Source: Pseudomonadales bacterium | GTDB taxonomy: Bacteria > Pseudomonadota > Gammaproteobacteria > Pseudomonadales > IMCC2047 | Length of the DNA: 43,348 nucleotides | Assembly: GCA_021736745.1 (NCBI GenBank) | Contig: JAIPFG010000002.1 | Location: 1 to 43,348 of the forward strand | Direction of reading: 5' to 3' | In this document: in pieces, positions 34,212 through 42,945 of the stretch | Layout: every line of letters starts with the position of its first letter | How positions within the stretch are numbered: position 1 is the first letter of the stretch | Translations under genes and position numbers: made by a program | Notes under the pieces: generated by a model | Seen by the model: only the letters and a program-made list of their open reading frames with translations | Told to the model about the DNA's origin: nothing | Database searches by the model: none

Positions 34212-34685
34212 ATGGATCCACTTTTACAACTCAAGGATATTCATCTTCCGGCACCGGTCAGCTTTTGGCCGCCAGCCATTGGCTGGTGGATATTGGCGTT
34301 GATAGCACTATCCAGTTTCATTGCCCTTTGCTACTTTATCTTCCGGCACCATCAAAAAAATCGATACCGTCGCCTTGCTGCCCAGGAACTAAAACGGCTT
34401 TATCAGGATTTTCAAACCTCAAAAAACACTCCGGTATTTACCAATAAAATCAATTTGTTGTTAAAACAAATTTCAGTAATTTGTTACGGCAAAAAAACTG
34501 TTGCGCGTTTAACAGATTCAGACTGGTTAACCTTTTTGGATACCCACGGAAACACACAGGCATTTACCCAGGGCGTCGGCCAAATACTGACTTCTGCTCC
34601 CTATGCAAAACCAACACAACTCGCCACTATCAATGCGGAAGAACTCTATCAATGCTGTATCGAGTGGATAAGGAAGCATAAATGA
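34212..34685 (+). CDS. DUF4381 membrane protein of the Bat operon
   Basis: A 157-residue protein with a short N-terminal segment (LLQLKDIHLPAPVSFWPPA), one transmembrane helix (about 25-46, WWILALIALSSFIALCYF) and a basic cytoplasmic domain. This pattern is DUF4381, found between DUF58 and BatA genes. It overlaps the next start by 4 bp (ATGA). Function unknown; presumably it links the VWA proteins at the membrane. Confidence 0.85.
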   Translation: MDPLLQLKDIHLPAPVSFWPPAIGWWILALIALSSFIALCYFIFRHHQKNRYRRLAAQELKRLYQDFQTSKNTPVFTNKINLLLKQISVICYGKKTVARLTDSDWLTFLDTHGNTQAFTQGVGQILTSAPYAKPTQLATINAEELYQCCIEWIRKHK

Positions 34686-35737
34686 TTCAGTTTGCATGGC
34701 CCCTTGCCTTATTTCTACTCCCCTTACCCATATTGGTTTATTATTTGTTGCCAGCGGCCAAAAGAGATGATGCCGCTTTACGCGTACCTTTTTTCAGACA
34801 CCTCGCCAGTCTTTCCACTACGGCATCTCTACCGAACAAAGGCGCTAACACTCCCTTCCATCTCTACCATATATTGCTTTTCTGTGCCTGGGTCTCATTG
34901 GTCATGGCCACCGCAAAACCTGAGTGGATTGGTGATCCGATCAGTTTGCCGACCAGCGGCCGTGATCTCATGATCGCTGTGGACATATCAGGGAGCATGA
35001 AACGAGAGGACCTGACGCTCAATGATCAACCCGTCACAAGATTGGCCGTAGTCAAAGAAGTACTGGGTGATTTTATCGCGCAACGTAAAGGCGATCGTAT
35101 CGGCTTGATACTTTTTGGCACACAAGCGTATCTGCAGGCGCCGCTTACCTTTGATCGACATGCCGTCGAAACCCTCTTAAATGAATCTCAAATTGGCTTT
35201 GCTGGCGAACAAACCGCAATTGGTGACGCTATTGGCTTGGCCACCAAACGACTCCGCAACCGTCCAGAAACCAGTCGTTTATTAATTTTGCTTACCGATG
35301 GCGCCAATACCGCAGGCCAGATTACTCCACAAAAAGCCACAGAAATTGCTCAGGCTGAACAGATAAAAATTTATACTATCGGCGTGGGCGCCAGCGAAAT
35401 GGAAATATCGAGTCCTTTTGGCGGACTGTTTGGCCGCAGGACAATGAACCCGTCAGCAGATTTGGATGAGGGCATGTTGCAGGATATTGCCGAACAAACC
35501 GGTGGACAGTATTTTCGCGCCCATAATACACAGGAGTTAGCAAAGATATATGCGATGCTGGACCAAATCGAGCCGATTGAACAGGATGCCGAAACCTTCA
35601 ACCCTGTACGTTCCCTGTTTATTTGGCCGTTAACACTCTTCCTTCTGTTAAGCCTGATCGTCAGCTTGGTTAAGTTTTACCCGACAATTAAATACCGGTT
35701 AAGTCAGTCTTCGACGCGAGGGCTTACCGATGTCTGA
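34682..35737 (+). CDS. batA: BatA-type VWA-domain membrane protein
   Basis: A 351-residue protein with a membrane helix at each end (about 5-22 and 57-77 at the N-terminus, 309-329 at the C-terminus) enclosing a periplasmic VWA domain. The metal-ion site is complete: D101-I-S-G-S (AVDISGSM), the threonine in GEQTAIGDAIG and the aspartate in LLTDGANT. Bat ('Bacteroides aerotolerance') proteins have been linked to stress resistance. It overlaps both neighbours by a few bases, so the genes are translationally coupled. Confidence 0.92.
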   Translation: MIQFAWPLALFLLPLPILVYYLLPAAKRDDAALRVPFFRHLASLSTTASLPNKGANTPFHLYHILLFCAWVSLVMATAKPEWIGDPISLPTSGRDLMIAVDISGSMKREDLTLNDQPVTRLAVVKEVLGDFIAQRKGDRIGLILFGTQAYLQAPLTFDRHAVETLLNESQIGFAGEQTAIGDAIGLATKRLRNRPETSRLLILLTDGANTAGQITPQKATEIAQAEQIKIYTIGVGASEMEISSPFGGLFGRRTMNPSADLDEGMLQDIAEQTGGQYFRAHNTQELAKIYAMLDQIEPIEQDAETFNPVRSLFIWPLTLFLLLSLIVSLVKFYPTIKYRLSQSSTRGLTDV

Positions 35738-37628
35738 TTTAGCGACCCATTTTGCTGATTTCCACTTTCTGCGTCCCTATTGGTTATTGTTATTATTCCT
35801 CATTCCACTCATCCATCGATGGTCAAAAAATTACCGTGAACACAGTTCTAGTTGGGCGCAGGCGATCGACAGCCATCTCCTCGGTTATCTCCTCGAACAG
35901 CAAAGCGGCAAGGTCAACCGATTACCTTTCTATCTCATTATGGTCAGTCTTTTGTTGACCAGTGTGGCTTTAGCCGGACCCGTTTGGAAAAAAATTCCGC
36001 AACCCGTGCATAAGAAAGAGGATGCCTTGGTAATCCTGTTGGATTTATCACTCTCTATGCAGGCTAATGATGTCCAACCTTCCCGGCTGACCAAGGCGCA
36101 TCACAAGTTAATCGACATCCTGGATCAACGAGATCAAGGGCAAACAGCATTGGTTGTCTATGCCGGAGATGCGCATATTGTTTCCCCATTGACCGACGAT
36201 ACCAGAACGATTAAAGCGATGGTGCCAGCACTCTCCCCTCTCGTTATGCCGGTACTTGGCAGTCGTCCTGACCAGGCACTCAAACTTGCGCAACAATTAT
36301 TAAAAGATGGTGGTATCCATGAGGGACGCATCCTCTTGATTACCGACGGAATTAACGATGATGACCCCGATAAACTATCAGAGATATTGAAAACTCACCG
36401 CTTAAGTATGCTTGCGGTGGGTACTCAAGAAGGGGGACCAATCCCTATTCCGGAGCAGGGGTTCTTGAAACAGGGTCAGGAAATTGTCATCGCCAAGATG
36501 GCGTTAGAACCCCTGCAACGACTCTCCAGAATGACGGGCGCCCGCCTCGCCCAGCTACAAATCGATGATAGCGATATCAGTTATCTGCTAAAAGATGAAA
36601 TATTGGATATCAATACTATTTCCCATAAGGTAGACCGGGAGTTTGATCAGTGGCAGGAAATGGGTCCATGGTTGCTGCTACTACTGGCCCCCCTGGCGGC
36701 CTTATCGTTCCGGCGCGGTTGGTTCTTGTCGTTGGGTCTAATGCTATTGCTCGACCCGACTCCCACCATGGCGATGGGCTGGGCCGACCTTTGGCAGACA
36801 CCCGATCAACAGGGGGCTAAAGCATTAAGTGCCGGAGATCCGAAGCGTGCGGCTGAACTGTTTGAATCCATGCCATGGAAAGGTAGCGCTGCCTATCAAG
36901 CGGGTGATTATCAAGCGGCGGCCAATGCCTTTGCGACAGATGAAAGTACCGAAGGATATTACAATCGTGGCAATGCCTTGGCAAAAGCCGGCCAATTAGA
37001 AGAGGCGCTCGCCGCCTATGGGCAGGCCTTAGAAAAAGCACCGCAACATGAAGATGCATTATTTAATAAAAAACTGGTGGAGCAGCTGATACAAAACCAG
37101 CAACAAAATCAATCTGACGATCATAACGCCCAAGATGATCAGGAAAAACAACCGAATCAAGCGGGCACTAAAAACCCATCGGACAAGCAGGACTCCGAAC
37201 AACAAAACTCCGAACAGAATGCAGATAGCGAAAGCTCTGATAGCAGTAGTGGCGACCAGCAAAATTCAACCCAACCGGACAGCCAAAATCACACTGGTCA
37301 GAAAAATTCACCGCCACAAAATGACACCGGTCCAGAACAGCAGAAAGAACAGGCTTCTGCAAAAGAGAATGGCGAACAGCAAGAGCCCGCTCAATCCCCG
37401 CAGCCTTCAGAACAGAAAGGGCAAGAAGCCAACCAACAGGTGGCAACATCTGAGTTAACTGAAGATGAAACTCAATCGGAAGAGCAACGACAAGCCATGG
37501 AACAGTGGCTGCGGAGAATCCCGGAAGACCCCAGCGGATTACTCCGCCGTAAATTTAATTACCAATACCGGCAGCACCAACAGGAAAATCAATTTCAACC
37601 GCCACAGGAAGATCAACCCATATGGTAA
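35730..37628 (+). CDS. BatB/BatC fusion: VWA domain, TPR repeats and Gln-rich tail
   Basis: A 632-residue protein combining two functions that are separate in Bacteroides. The N-terminal ~340 residues resemble BatB: two helices, a VWA domain with D105-L-S-L-S (VILLDLSLSM) and LLITDGIND, then another pair of helices near 315-350. TPR-like repeats follow (YYNRGNALAKAGQLEEALAAYGQAL) as in BatC. Residues from about 450 to 585 are an almost uninterrupted Q/N/S/D/E-rich disordered region, and the C-terminus is a conserved basic block (WLRRIPEDPSGLLRRKF). It overlaps batA by 8 bp and batD by 7 bp. Confidence 0.92.
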   Translation: MSDLATHFADFHFLRPYWLLLLFLIPLIHRWSKNYREHSSSWAQAIDSHLLGYLLEQQSGKVNRLPFYLIMVSLLLTSVALAGPVWKKIPQPVHKKEDALVILLDLSLSMQANDVQPSRLTKAHHKLIDILDQRDQGQTALVVYAGDAHIVSPLTDDTRTIKAMVPALSPLVMPVLGSRPDQALKLAQQLLKDGGIHEGRILLITDGINDDDPDKLSEILKTHRLSMLAVGTQEGGPIPIPEQGFLKQGQEIVIAKMALEPLQRLSRMTGARLAQLQIDDSDISYLLKDEILDINTISHKVDREFDQWQEMGPWLLLLLAPLAALSFRRGWFLSLGLMLLLDPTPTMAMGWADLWQTPDQQGAKALSAGDPKRAAELFESMPWKGSAAYQAGDYQAAANAFATDESTEGYYNRGNALAKAGQLEEALAAYGQALEKAPQHEDALFNKKLVEQLIQNQQQNQSDDHNAQDDQEKQPNQAGTKNPSDKQDSEQQNSEQNADSESSDSSSGDQQNSTQPDSQNHTGQKNSPPQNDTGPEQQKEQASAKENGEQQEPAQSPQPSEQKGQEANQQVATSELTEDETQSEEQRQAMEQWLRRIPEDPSGLLRRKFNYQYRQHQQENQFQPPQEDQPIW

Positions 37629-39352
37629 CACTGGTTAATTCTCTGATGAGACAAACCCGATTAAGCTGGCTTTTGCTAACCCTAACGGTAGTGCTCCTAT
37701 CACCCACTTTGGTACAGGCAAAAGTGACTGCATCGGTTGACCGTAATACCATTTCGGAACAGGACATTATCAGCCTTACCTTACGATCCGACAGCGGCTC
37801 CATTCCGGATAATCTGGACATCAAAATATTGGAGCGTGACTTTGACATTCTCAGCAGACGGCAAAATAGTGAGCTCAGCTTTATTAATGGTCAACGTAGC
37901 GCCAATTATGACCTCATTTTTGTCATTGCTCCCAAACGTGCCGGCGAGCTTACCATCCCATCATTTTCAGTACTCGGGAGTAACACTAATCCAATTCAAA
38001 TTAGGGTTACTCCCGGTCCGACGGACCCACGACAAGCTAAGAGTGACGTCTTCTTAGACAGTGCCGTCAGCAAGCAAGAGGTATATGTCCAGGAACGTTT
38101 ACTATACAGCCTGAAGGTCTATCACGCTGTTGGTTTGGATAATGCCAACATCACTCCGGTCGAAATCGAAAATGCCGTCATCCAACAATTGGGCGGTCAA
38201 CAGAAATATGAAACGATTATTGACGGCGTGCGCTATTCTGTTATTGAAATTAAATACTCTGTGGTTCCTCAGCGCAGCGGCCAACTGGTCATCCCCGAAC
38301 AAGTATTAACGGCAACCGCACTTTCGCTTCACGGCAGTATTTTTCGCTCCGATAATCGCAGAGTTCGAACTAAATCACCGACCCAAATCATCAATGTTCT
38401 ACCCAAGCCCGCCAGCTATCCCTCGGATCAACCTTGGTTACCGACCGAGCAACTAACGCTGGAAGATTCCTGGGCGGACAGAAGTATTAAGCTGCATCTT
38501 GGCGAATCTCAAACTCGCACGATCAGCATTAAAGCCATAGGATTGGATGCCGCACAGTTACCCAACATTAAAGTTCCTGAAAGTGACGGGTTAAAATTCT
38601 ATCCCGACCAACCGGTATTAAATAATCAGGAAAACAGTTCGAATGTGATAGGAGAACGCAGCCTATCGGTGGCTATCGTTCCCAGCCGTGAGGGGCCTAT
38701 TGAATTGCCGCCCTATTCTGTTACTTGGTGGAACACGAAACTGGACCGTTTGGAAACAAGCCTGATTCCCGTATCGAGAATGTCCGTGCTACCCGCAAAA
38801 CAGCAGGCAAACAATACTCTTTTACCCCCCGTCATCATTAACGAACCACAAACGAAGGTAATGGCCCAGCAAGAATCTCTCGCGCCCACAGGGGTTTGGC
38901 CGGCACTCAGCGCCGTGTTTGCGCTACTCTGGATAGCCACACTGTGGTTATGGTGGCAAGCAAAACACCGATTACCGAAATCCATTTTGAACAACCCGGA
39001 TGAAAGCTACAAACAACGGATAGAAACGCGCCACCAAGCCCATCAGTTGCTTCAAAAAGCAGTTAAATCACATGATCCTGCGGCGGCTCGCCCCGCATTA
39101 ATTGCTTGGTTCAATGCGGTTTTCCCCGACGAGGTCATCAACAATCTAGATGATGTACGTCAGCTTGATTGCCATCCGGAAATCAACTCCTTGGTATTGG
39201 ATATGGAAAACCGGCTTTACGGCTTAGGCTGTAGCGCATCCGCTTGGCAAGGTGAGCCTTTATTGGCGGTGTTAGAACAAATTCGTCGAGCCCAGAAGAA
39301 ACAGACGTTGACCCCTAATAAATCACCATTAAAACCACTGTATCCCATGTAA
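37622..39352 (+). CDS. batD: BatD-like protein
   Basis: A 576-residue protein with a signal peptide (cleavage near LVQA, residue 34) and a long periplasmic region of Ig-like beta domains: KVTASVDRNTISEQDIISLTL begins the characteristic first domain. A single helix near residues 424-444 (WPALSAVFALLWIATLWLWW) leads to a cytoplasmic tail of ~130 residues. It is the last gene of the MoxR-Bat run. The 234 bp after it contain only a weak inverted repeat (TGGTT/AACCA around 39390). Confidence 0.9.
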   Translation: MVTLVNSLMRQTRLSWLLLTLTVVLLSPTLVQAKVTASVDRNTISEQDIISLTLRSDSGSIPDNLDIKILERDFDILSRRQNSELSFINGQRSANYDLIFVIAPKRAGELTIPSFSVLGSNTNPIQIRVTPGPTDPRQAKSDVFLDSAVSKQEVYVQERLLYSLKVYHAVGLDNANITPVEIENAVIQQLGGQQKYETIIDGVRYSVIEIKYSVVPQRSGQLVIPEQVLTATALSLHGSIFRSDNRRVRTKSPTQIINVLPKPASYPSDQPWLPTEQLTLEDSWADRSIKLHLGESQTRTISIKAIGLDAAQLPNIKVPESDGLKFYPDQPVLNNQENSSNVIGERSLSVAIVPSREGPIELPPYSVTWWNTKLDRLETSLIPVSRMSVLPAKQQANNTLLPPVIINEPQTKVMAQQESLAPTGVWPALSAVFALLWIATLWLWWQAKHRLPKSILNNPDESYKQRIETRHQAHQLLQKAVKSHDPAAARPALIAWFNAVFPDEVINNLDDVRQLDCHPEINSLVLDMENRLYGLGCSASAWQGEPLLAVLEQIRRAQKKQTLTPNKSPLKPLYPM

Positions 39353-39586
39353 TCTGGGGCAAGACAAACCCATAAAATAAAGGAAAGGTGGTTATTAAAA
39401 ACCAACGATGACGTCTTCTCTATATCATCCTAAGGAATAGCTGATTTTGTCATCCATTGATTAAATAAACTGACATGGCGATAAAATATTATGTGCCAAG
39501 GGGCACTAAACGAAGGTTCTGTAAAACGTTATTGTTGCCAGCTTCTGTTCGTACGTTTGAAAAAATGTGTGTTACCGCCCAAAGAA

Positions 39587-40636
39587 CTAACGATTCTCAA
39601 CCCCTTGATTATTTTTAAGGCTTTTGCAAAACGCATAGAGTTTGCGTAATTGTATACTGTTTTTCATGTAATGAACGAGTGGTTGTAACGGTAACCCCGC
39701 ATAAAATCCAGGCTCAGTAATATCTTTGGTTACTCCTGCTCGATGTAGTAATACGGTATCACTACACACATTGACGTGGTCCACAATACCCGTTTGGCCA
39801 CTGGCAATGACGCGATCCCCCAACTTACTGGTGCCGGCAATACAAAACATCGAGGTTAGCAGACAGTCTTCCCCAATCTCAACATTATGAGCAAAATGAC
39901 AAAGATTATCGGTTTTGGTGCCTGCGCCGATACGGGTACTTTTATAGGTGGCTCTGTCGATACAGTTATTGGCGCCGATCCGCACATGATCTTCGATCAC
40001 GACATTGCCGGTCTGGGGTATACGGAAACTTTTACGCTTTTCGTCTTGCGCAAAGCCAAACCCCTCAGAACCAATCACCGTCCCAGCCCCAATATCCACG
40101 AAATTTTTAATTACACAGTCGTAACCAATTACCGCATTGGGGCGGATGATACAATCCTCTCCGATATGTGCCCCTTCTTCAATGACGACACCGGCTAAAA
40201 TACGACTACGCTTGCCGATAACCACTTTCTGACCGATGGTGACATTGGGGGAAATAAAAACGTCTTTGGCGATCCGTGCTGTCTCATGAACAATCGCGGA
40301 CTGGTGGACAGAACCCCATTGTTCGTTGATAAAGTCACGGTCAGAATAAGCCTGTTTGATGGTGGCATGAGCAAGCAAGACGTTATTGGCGATAAGGACA
40401 CCAATACCTTTTTTTGATAAAAACTTTTCCGCTAATTCTTTAGTCGTAATAACCCCAATAGCAACACTCTTTAATGCAGGTTCAATAAATTCTTTTGAAG
40501 AAACAAAAATGAGATCACAGGCCTGAGCGCCTTCTATTGAATAAATTCTTTGAATTTCGGCATCAGCGCCAAGGTGAGCTGAAATCAATTCGGGAAAGGC
40601 CTGTTGTATACTCGACAGCTTCATTGCTAGCGCCAT
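39587..40636 (-). CDS. lpxD: LpxD-like UDP-3-O-acylglucosamine N-acyltransferase
   Basis: A 349-residue left-handed beta-helix acyltransferase that adds the N-linked hydroxyacyl chain in lipid A synthesis. The N-terminal uridine-binding domain (to ~105) is followed by hexapeptide repeats. GSEGFGFA (189-196) and the catalytic-type histidine His250 in FAHNVEIG match LpxD, as does ITEPGFYAGLPLQP. It stands alone, away from the bamA-skp-lpxD-fabZ-lpxA-lpxB cluster where the housekeeping gene normally lies, and the final repeats diverge (LLTSMFCIAGTSKLG). It may be a second copy or a relative that acts on another sugar nucleotide. Confidence 0.85.
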   Translation of the reverse strand: MALAMKLSSIQQAFPELISAHLGADAEIQRIYSIEGAQACDLIFVSSKEFIEPALKSVAIGVITTKELAEKFLSKKGIGVLIANNVLLAHATIKQAYSDRDFINEQWGSVHQSAIVHETARIAKDVFISPNVTIGQKVVIGKRSRILAGVVIEEGAHIGEDCIIRPNAVIGYDCVIKNFVDIGAGTVIGSEGFGFAQDEKRKSFRIPQTGNVVIEDHVRIGANNCIDRATYKSTRIGAGTKTDNLCHFAHNVEIGEDCLLTSMFCIAGTSKLGDRVIASGQTGIVDHVNVCSDTVLLHRAGVTKDITEPGFYAGLPLQPLVHYMKNSIQLRKLYAFCKSLKNNQGVENR

Positions 40637-41104
40637 ATTAGGTTCTCAATTGGTCAGTGTGTTTTTGGAATCGTTAGCCAATTCCAGAAAGAGTCTCAAA
40701 ACGCTCGAATGACGCCCACTTCGTATTAAAAAAGTTTGGAAGTGCGTAAGGAGGACTAAAATAATTGGATCACCTTAGATTATCGATTCTGTGCAAATAT
40801 ACGCGATTGGTTCCCATTACGCATTAGCTTTTACTGATAACATCAACAAATTCAGCGTCCACTATGCTTTGAAGGAGAGGAGTTATCACAACTGCTCAGC
40901 CTTTAAACACAGAAAGGTAGTTATATAAGCAAGCACTTTATTTTGATTTTTTGTTACTATCCACATCGGACAGAAGATAAAAAACCTTATCGACTCCAAA
41001 GGTTGAAAAGTGGCGTTGAAAAAATTTAAGTGATCAACCGACAATTGCGTATTCCCCGATTTACCCAAGGCATCCAAGCACTAGGGGGGGGGTGAGAGAA
41101 CAGC
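40637..41104. other. 468-bp intergenic region between lpxD-like and fetB-like genes
   Basis: Divergent spacer that should carry both promoters. It has no credible coding frame on either strand, no hairpin terminator and no recognisable RNA gene. Its one striking element is the run of nine G residues just before the fetB start. Confidence 0.6.
41084..41092 (+). repeat. G9 homopolymer in the fetB leader
   Basis: Nine consecutive G, 12 bp before the ATG at 41105. It doubles as the only Shine-Dalgarno-like sequence (GGGGTGAG). Runs of this length are prone to slippage, so the spacing of signals could vary between cells; a sequencing error is also possible. Confidence 0.6.
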
Positions 41105-41830
41105 ATGAATCACACCATTCAAACGATTCCTTTACTCAATCTGGCTATTTCCTTTGTGCCAGTTATTGTGGCGCTTTTTATTTTGTTTAAATGGTCGCTG
41201 AACGCCAGCAATGCGCTATATGCAGTTGTCCGAATGCTGATTCAACTCCTGCTGATCGGTTATTTTTTAACCTTTATTTTTGAGTCGGATAGCGCACCTC
41301 TCATTCTGGTAATTTTAGCGGTTATGGTAGTCGCTTCCAGTTGGATCGCTCTGGGAACCGTAAAAAAGCACCAACATCGCCTATATATTAGAGCATTTGG
41401 CTCGATTGCCATTGGCGGCGGACTCACTTTGGCACTGATCACACAGGCCGTACTTAGGCTCGATCCCTGGTACTGGCCTCAATACATGATTCCCCTGGCC
41501 GGGATGATATTTGCCAATTCTATGAACAGCGTCAGCCTAGCAGCGGAAAGGTTTTATGCGGAAATTAGCCGGAATATTCCCTATCATGAGGCACGTAACA
41601 TTGCTTTCCAAGCTTCATTAATCCCCGTCGTCAACTCATTGTTTGCGGTGGGCTTGGTCTCTCTCCCAGGAATGATGACCGGACAAATTCTATCAGGGGT
41701 ATCTCCACTCATCGCCGTACGCTATCAAATCATGGTGATGTGTATGATTTTTGGCTCATCGGCAATAACTACCGTATGTTTTCTAATTTGGATCAAGCCC
41801 CTTTACGAAAAATTTCAGGTCAACCAATGA
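41105..41830 (+). CDS. FetB/UPF0014-family ABC-type permease
   Basis: A 241-residue protein with about seven hydrophobic segments. The central PLAGMIFANSMNSVSLAAERF and the later VSLPGMMTGQILSGVSPLIAVRYQI are the diagnostic conserved segments of the FetB/YbbM family, the permease of the FetAB iron exporter. The ATPase partner FetA, usually adjacent, is not in the window on either side, so the pairing must be in trans or the protein works with another ATPase. The next gene overlaps its stop by 4 bp. Confidence 0.87.
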   Translation: MNHTIQTIPLLNLAISFVPVIVALFILFKWSLNASNALYAVVRMLIQLLLIGYFLTFIFESDSAPLILVILAVMVVASSWIALGTVKKHQHRLYIRAFGSIAIGGGLTLALITQAVLRLDPWYWPQYMIPLAGMIFANSMNSVSLAAERFYAEISRNIPYHEARNIAFQASLIPVVNSLFAVGLVSLPGMMTGQILSGVSPLIAVRYQIMVMCMIFGSSAITTVCFLIWIKPLYEKFQVNQ

Positions 41831-42279
41831 TAAAGTTTCAACTCTCTACCACTGCTCTAAAATTGCTCTATGTACTGATTTGGCTTAGCGGTGGTTTCGT
41901 GCTTTTGTCTAAAAGCTTCACCTTATTCATCGCGGCAAACGAAATCGAGCCCAATCAAGTCAAAATCCTCATTGCCGTCGTTATAGGATTGTTCATCGGG
42001 GTTTTAAAGATTGCTTTTATCTTCAGAAAAAGCTGCCAGCGCAATCTCAACAGAATTGACCAGCTAACCCACCCAAAAATCTGGCAGGTATTCAGGCCGG
42101 GATTTATGCTGTTTTTAGTACTAATGATTATCCTAGGAAATACCGCCACGAACCATGCTCTAGGGAAGTATACATGGCTGATAACTATTGGCATCATTGA
42201 TCTTTCACTTGCCGTCGGATTACTGGGTAGTAGCTACGTCTTTTATCAGAATCAATTATTTCGCCTTCATCAAAGCTGA
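41827..42279 (+). CDS. Small four-helix membrane protein coupled to the FetB-like gene
   Basis: A 150-residue hydrophobic protein that I do not recognise, with helices at about 9-31, 41-62, 88-105 and 113-136 and a basic loop between the second and third. ATG 41827 overlaps the upstream stop as ATGA, so translation is coupled and this start is preferred over the in-frame ATG at 41740, which lies inside the upstream gene. The coupling suggests it works with the permease, but there is no motif to show how. Confidence 0.72.
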   Translation: MIKFQLSTTALKLLYVLIWLSGGFVLLSKSFTLFIAANEIEPNQVKILIAVVIGLFIGVLKIAFIFRKSCQRNLNRIDQLTHPKIWQVFRPGFMLFLVLMIILGNTATNHALGKYTWLITIGIIDLSLAVGLLGSSYVFYQNQLFRLHQS

Positions 42280-42304
42280 CATCCAAATTAAAGCCACCGT
42301 CTCG

Positions 42305-42586
42305 ATGATTAAAACAATGAAACCTGACACCCGGCAAGCGATGCTCTCAATGATAAACGAAGCCAGAGCATCCATCCCTTTTGGTTTATCTGAGGCCGAA
42401 CTTTGCTCGGGTATATGTCATGGCTGCTCGAAAAAACTACTCAATTTTCTGGAAATGGAATTAAACAGTTGGGAATACCGGCTGAACCAGGGTGAATCAC
42501 CCACCTTTGGCGACCTCCAACAACTCGCCAAAATCAGTCGAAAAATTTACAATGCTTTGGCCAAAAGTGGCCTCATCCGTAATTAA
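42305..42586 (+). CDS. Small protein with a CxxxCxxC motif
   Basis: A 93-residue protein (from ATG 42305; a further ATG at 42317 is possible). Residues 34-41 are C-S-G-I-C-H-G-C, a CxxxCxxC arrangement that could hold an iron-sulfur cluster or zinc, followed by helical sequence. I do not recognise the family; it is far too short to be a radical-SAM enzyme. It lies 25 bp after a small membrane protein on the same strand, and its stop overlaps the convergent cytochrome gene by 4 bp. The longer in-frame start at 42188 was rejected because it overlaps the preceding gene. Confidence 0.72.
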   Translation: MIKTMKPDTRQAMLSMINEARASIPFGLSEAELCSGICHGCSKKLLNFLEMELNSWEYRLNQGESPTFGDLQQLAKISRKIYNALAKSGLIRN

Positions 42587-42945
42587 TCCGATTTTAGCGT
42601 CGCGTCATGGCATTGATCACAGCTACGCAAAGGCCCCGCTGCTTCCCCCTCCTGCCGGGTTGCCACATGACAATCTCGACACAAATCATGAAACATTCTT
42701 TCTATTTCCGCATTAATTTCCGGACTGTATTTATGGCATGAATAACAAGTACCGCTACCACTATCGTCGATAAAATTATGATGACACTTTGTACAAGTAA
42801 TCTCTTCATGATCTTTGTGGCCGAAGATGACCGAAAGCATCGGTCGTTCTTGGAGGGCATCCGTACGGTAGGATAAGGCCGCTAAGCCGACTAAAATAAC
42901 AGCTACCACTAAACTACTGACACCGATCCAGCCGAGCTTATCCAT
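42583..42945 (-). CDS. Membrane-anchored tetraheme cytochrome c
   Basis: A 120-residue protein with an N-terminal signal anchor (about 6-24) and four heme c attachment motifs: CTKCH (51-55), CYSCH (67-71), CRDCH (89-93) and CDQCH (109-113). Non-motif histidines His43, His46 and His86 could act as distal ligands, giving low-potential bis-His hemes like class III cytochromes. It should face the periplasm. The start overlaps the upstream membrane-protein gene by 8 bp, so the two form an electron-transfer pair. The donor and acceptor are not evident. Confidence 0.9.
   Translation of the reverse strand: MDKLGWIGVSSLVVAVILVGLAALSYRTDALQERPMLSVIFGHKDHEEITCTKCHHNFIDDSGSGTCYSCHKYSPEINAEIERMFHDLCRDCHVATRQEGEAAGPLRSCDQCHDATLKSD

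Noticed and set aside
37081..37490. Apparent repeat array in the BatB/C tail
   Set aside because: It is codon-level low complexity from Gln/Asn/Ser codons, without a regular repeat unit; not a CRISPR or tandem array.
41740..41826. Longer N-terminus for the four-helix protein
   Set aside because: It would overlap the FetB-like gene by about 90 bp and adds residues unlike the rest; the ATGA overlap at 41827 is the natural start.
42188..42304. Longer N-terminus for the CxxxCxxC protein
   Set aside because: It would lie inside the preceding membrane-protein gene, and the added residues read like an out-of-frame translation of it.
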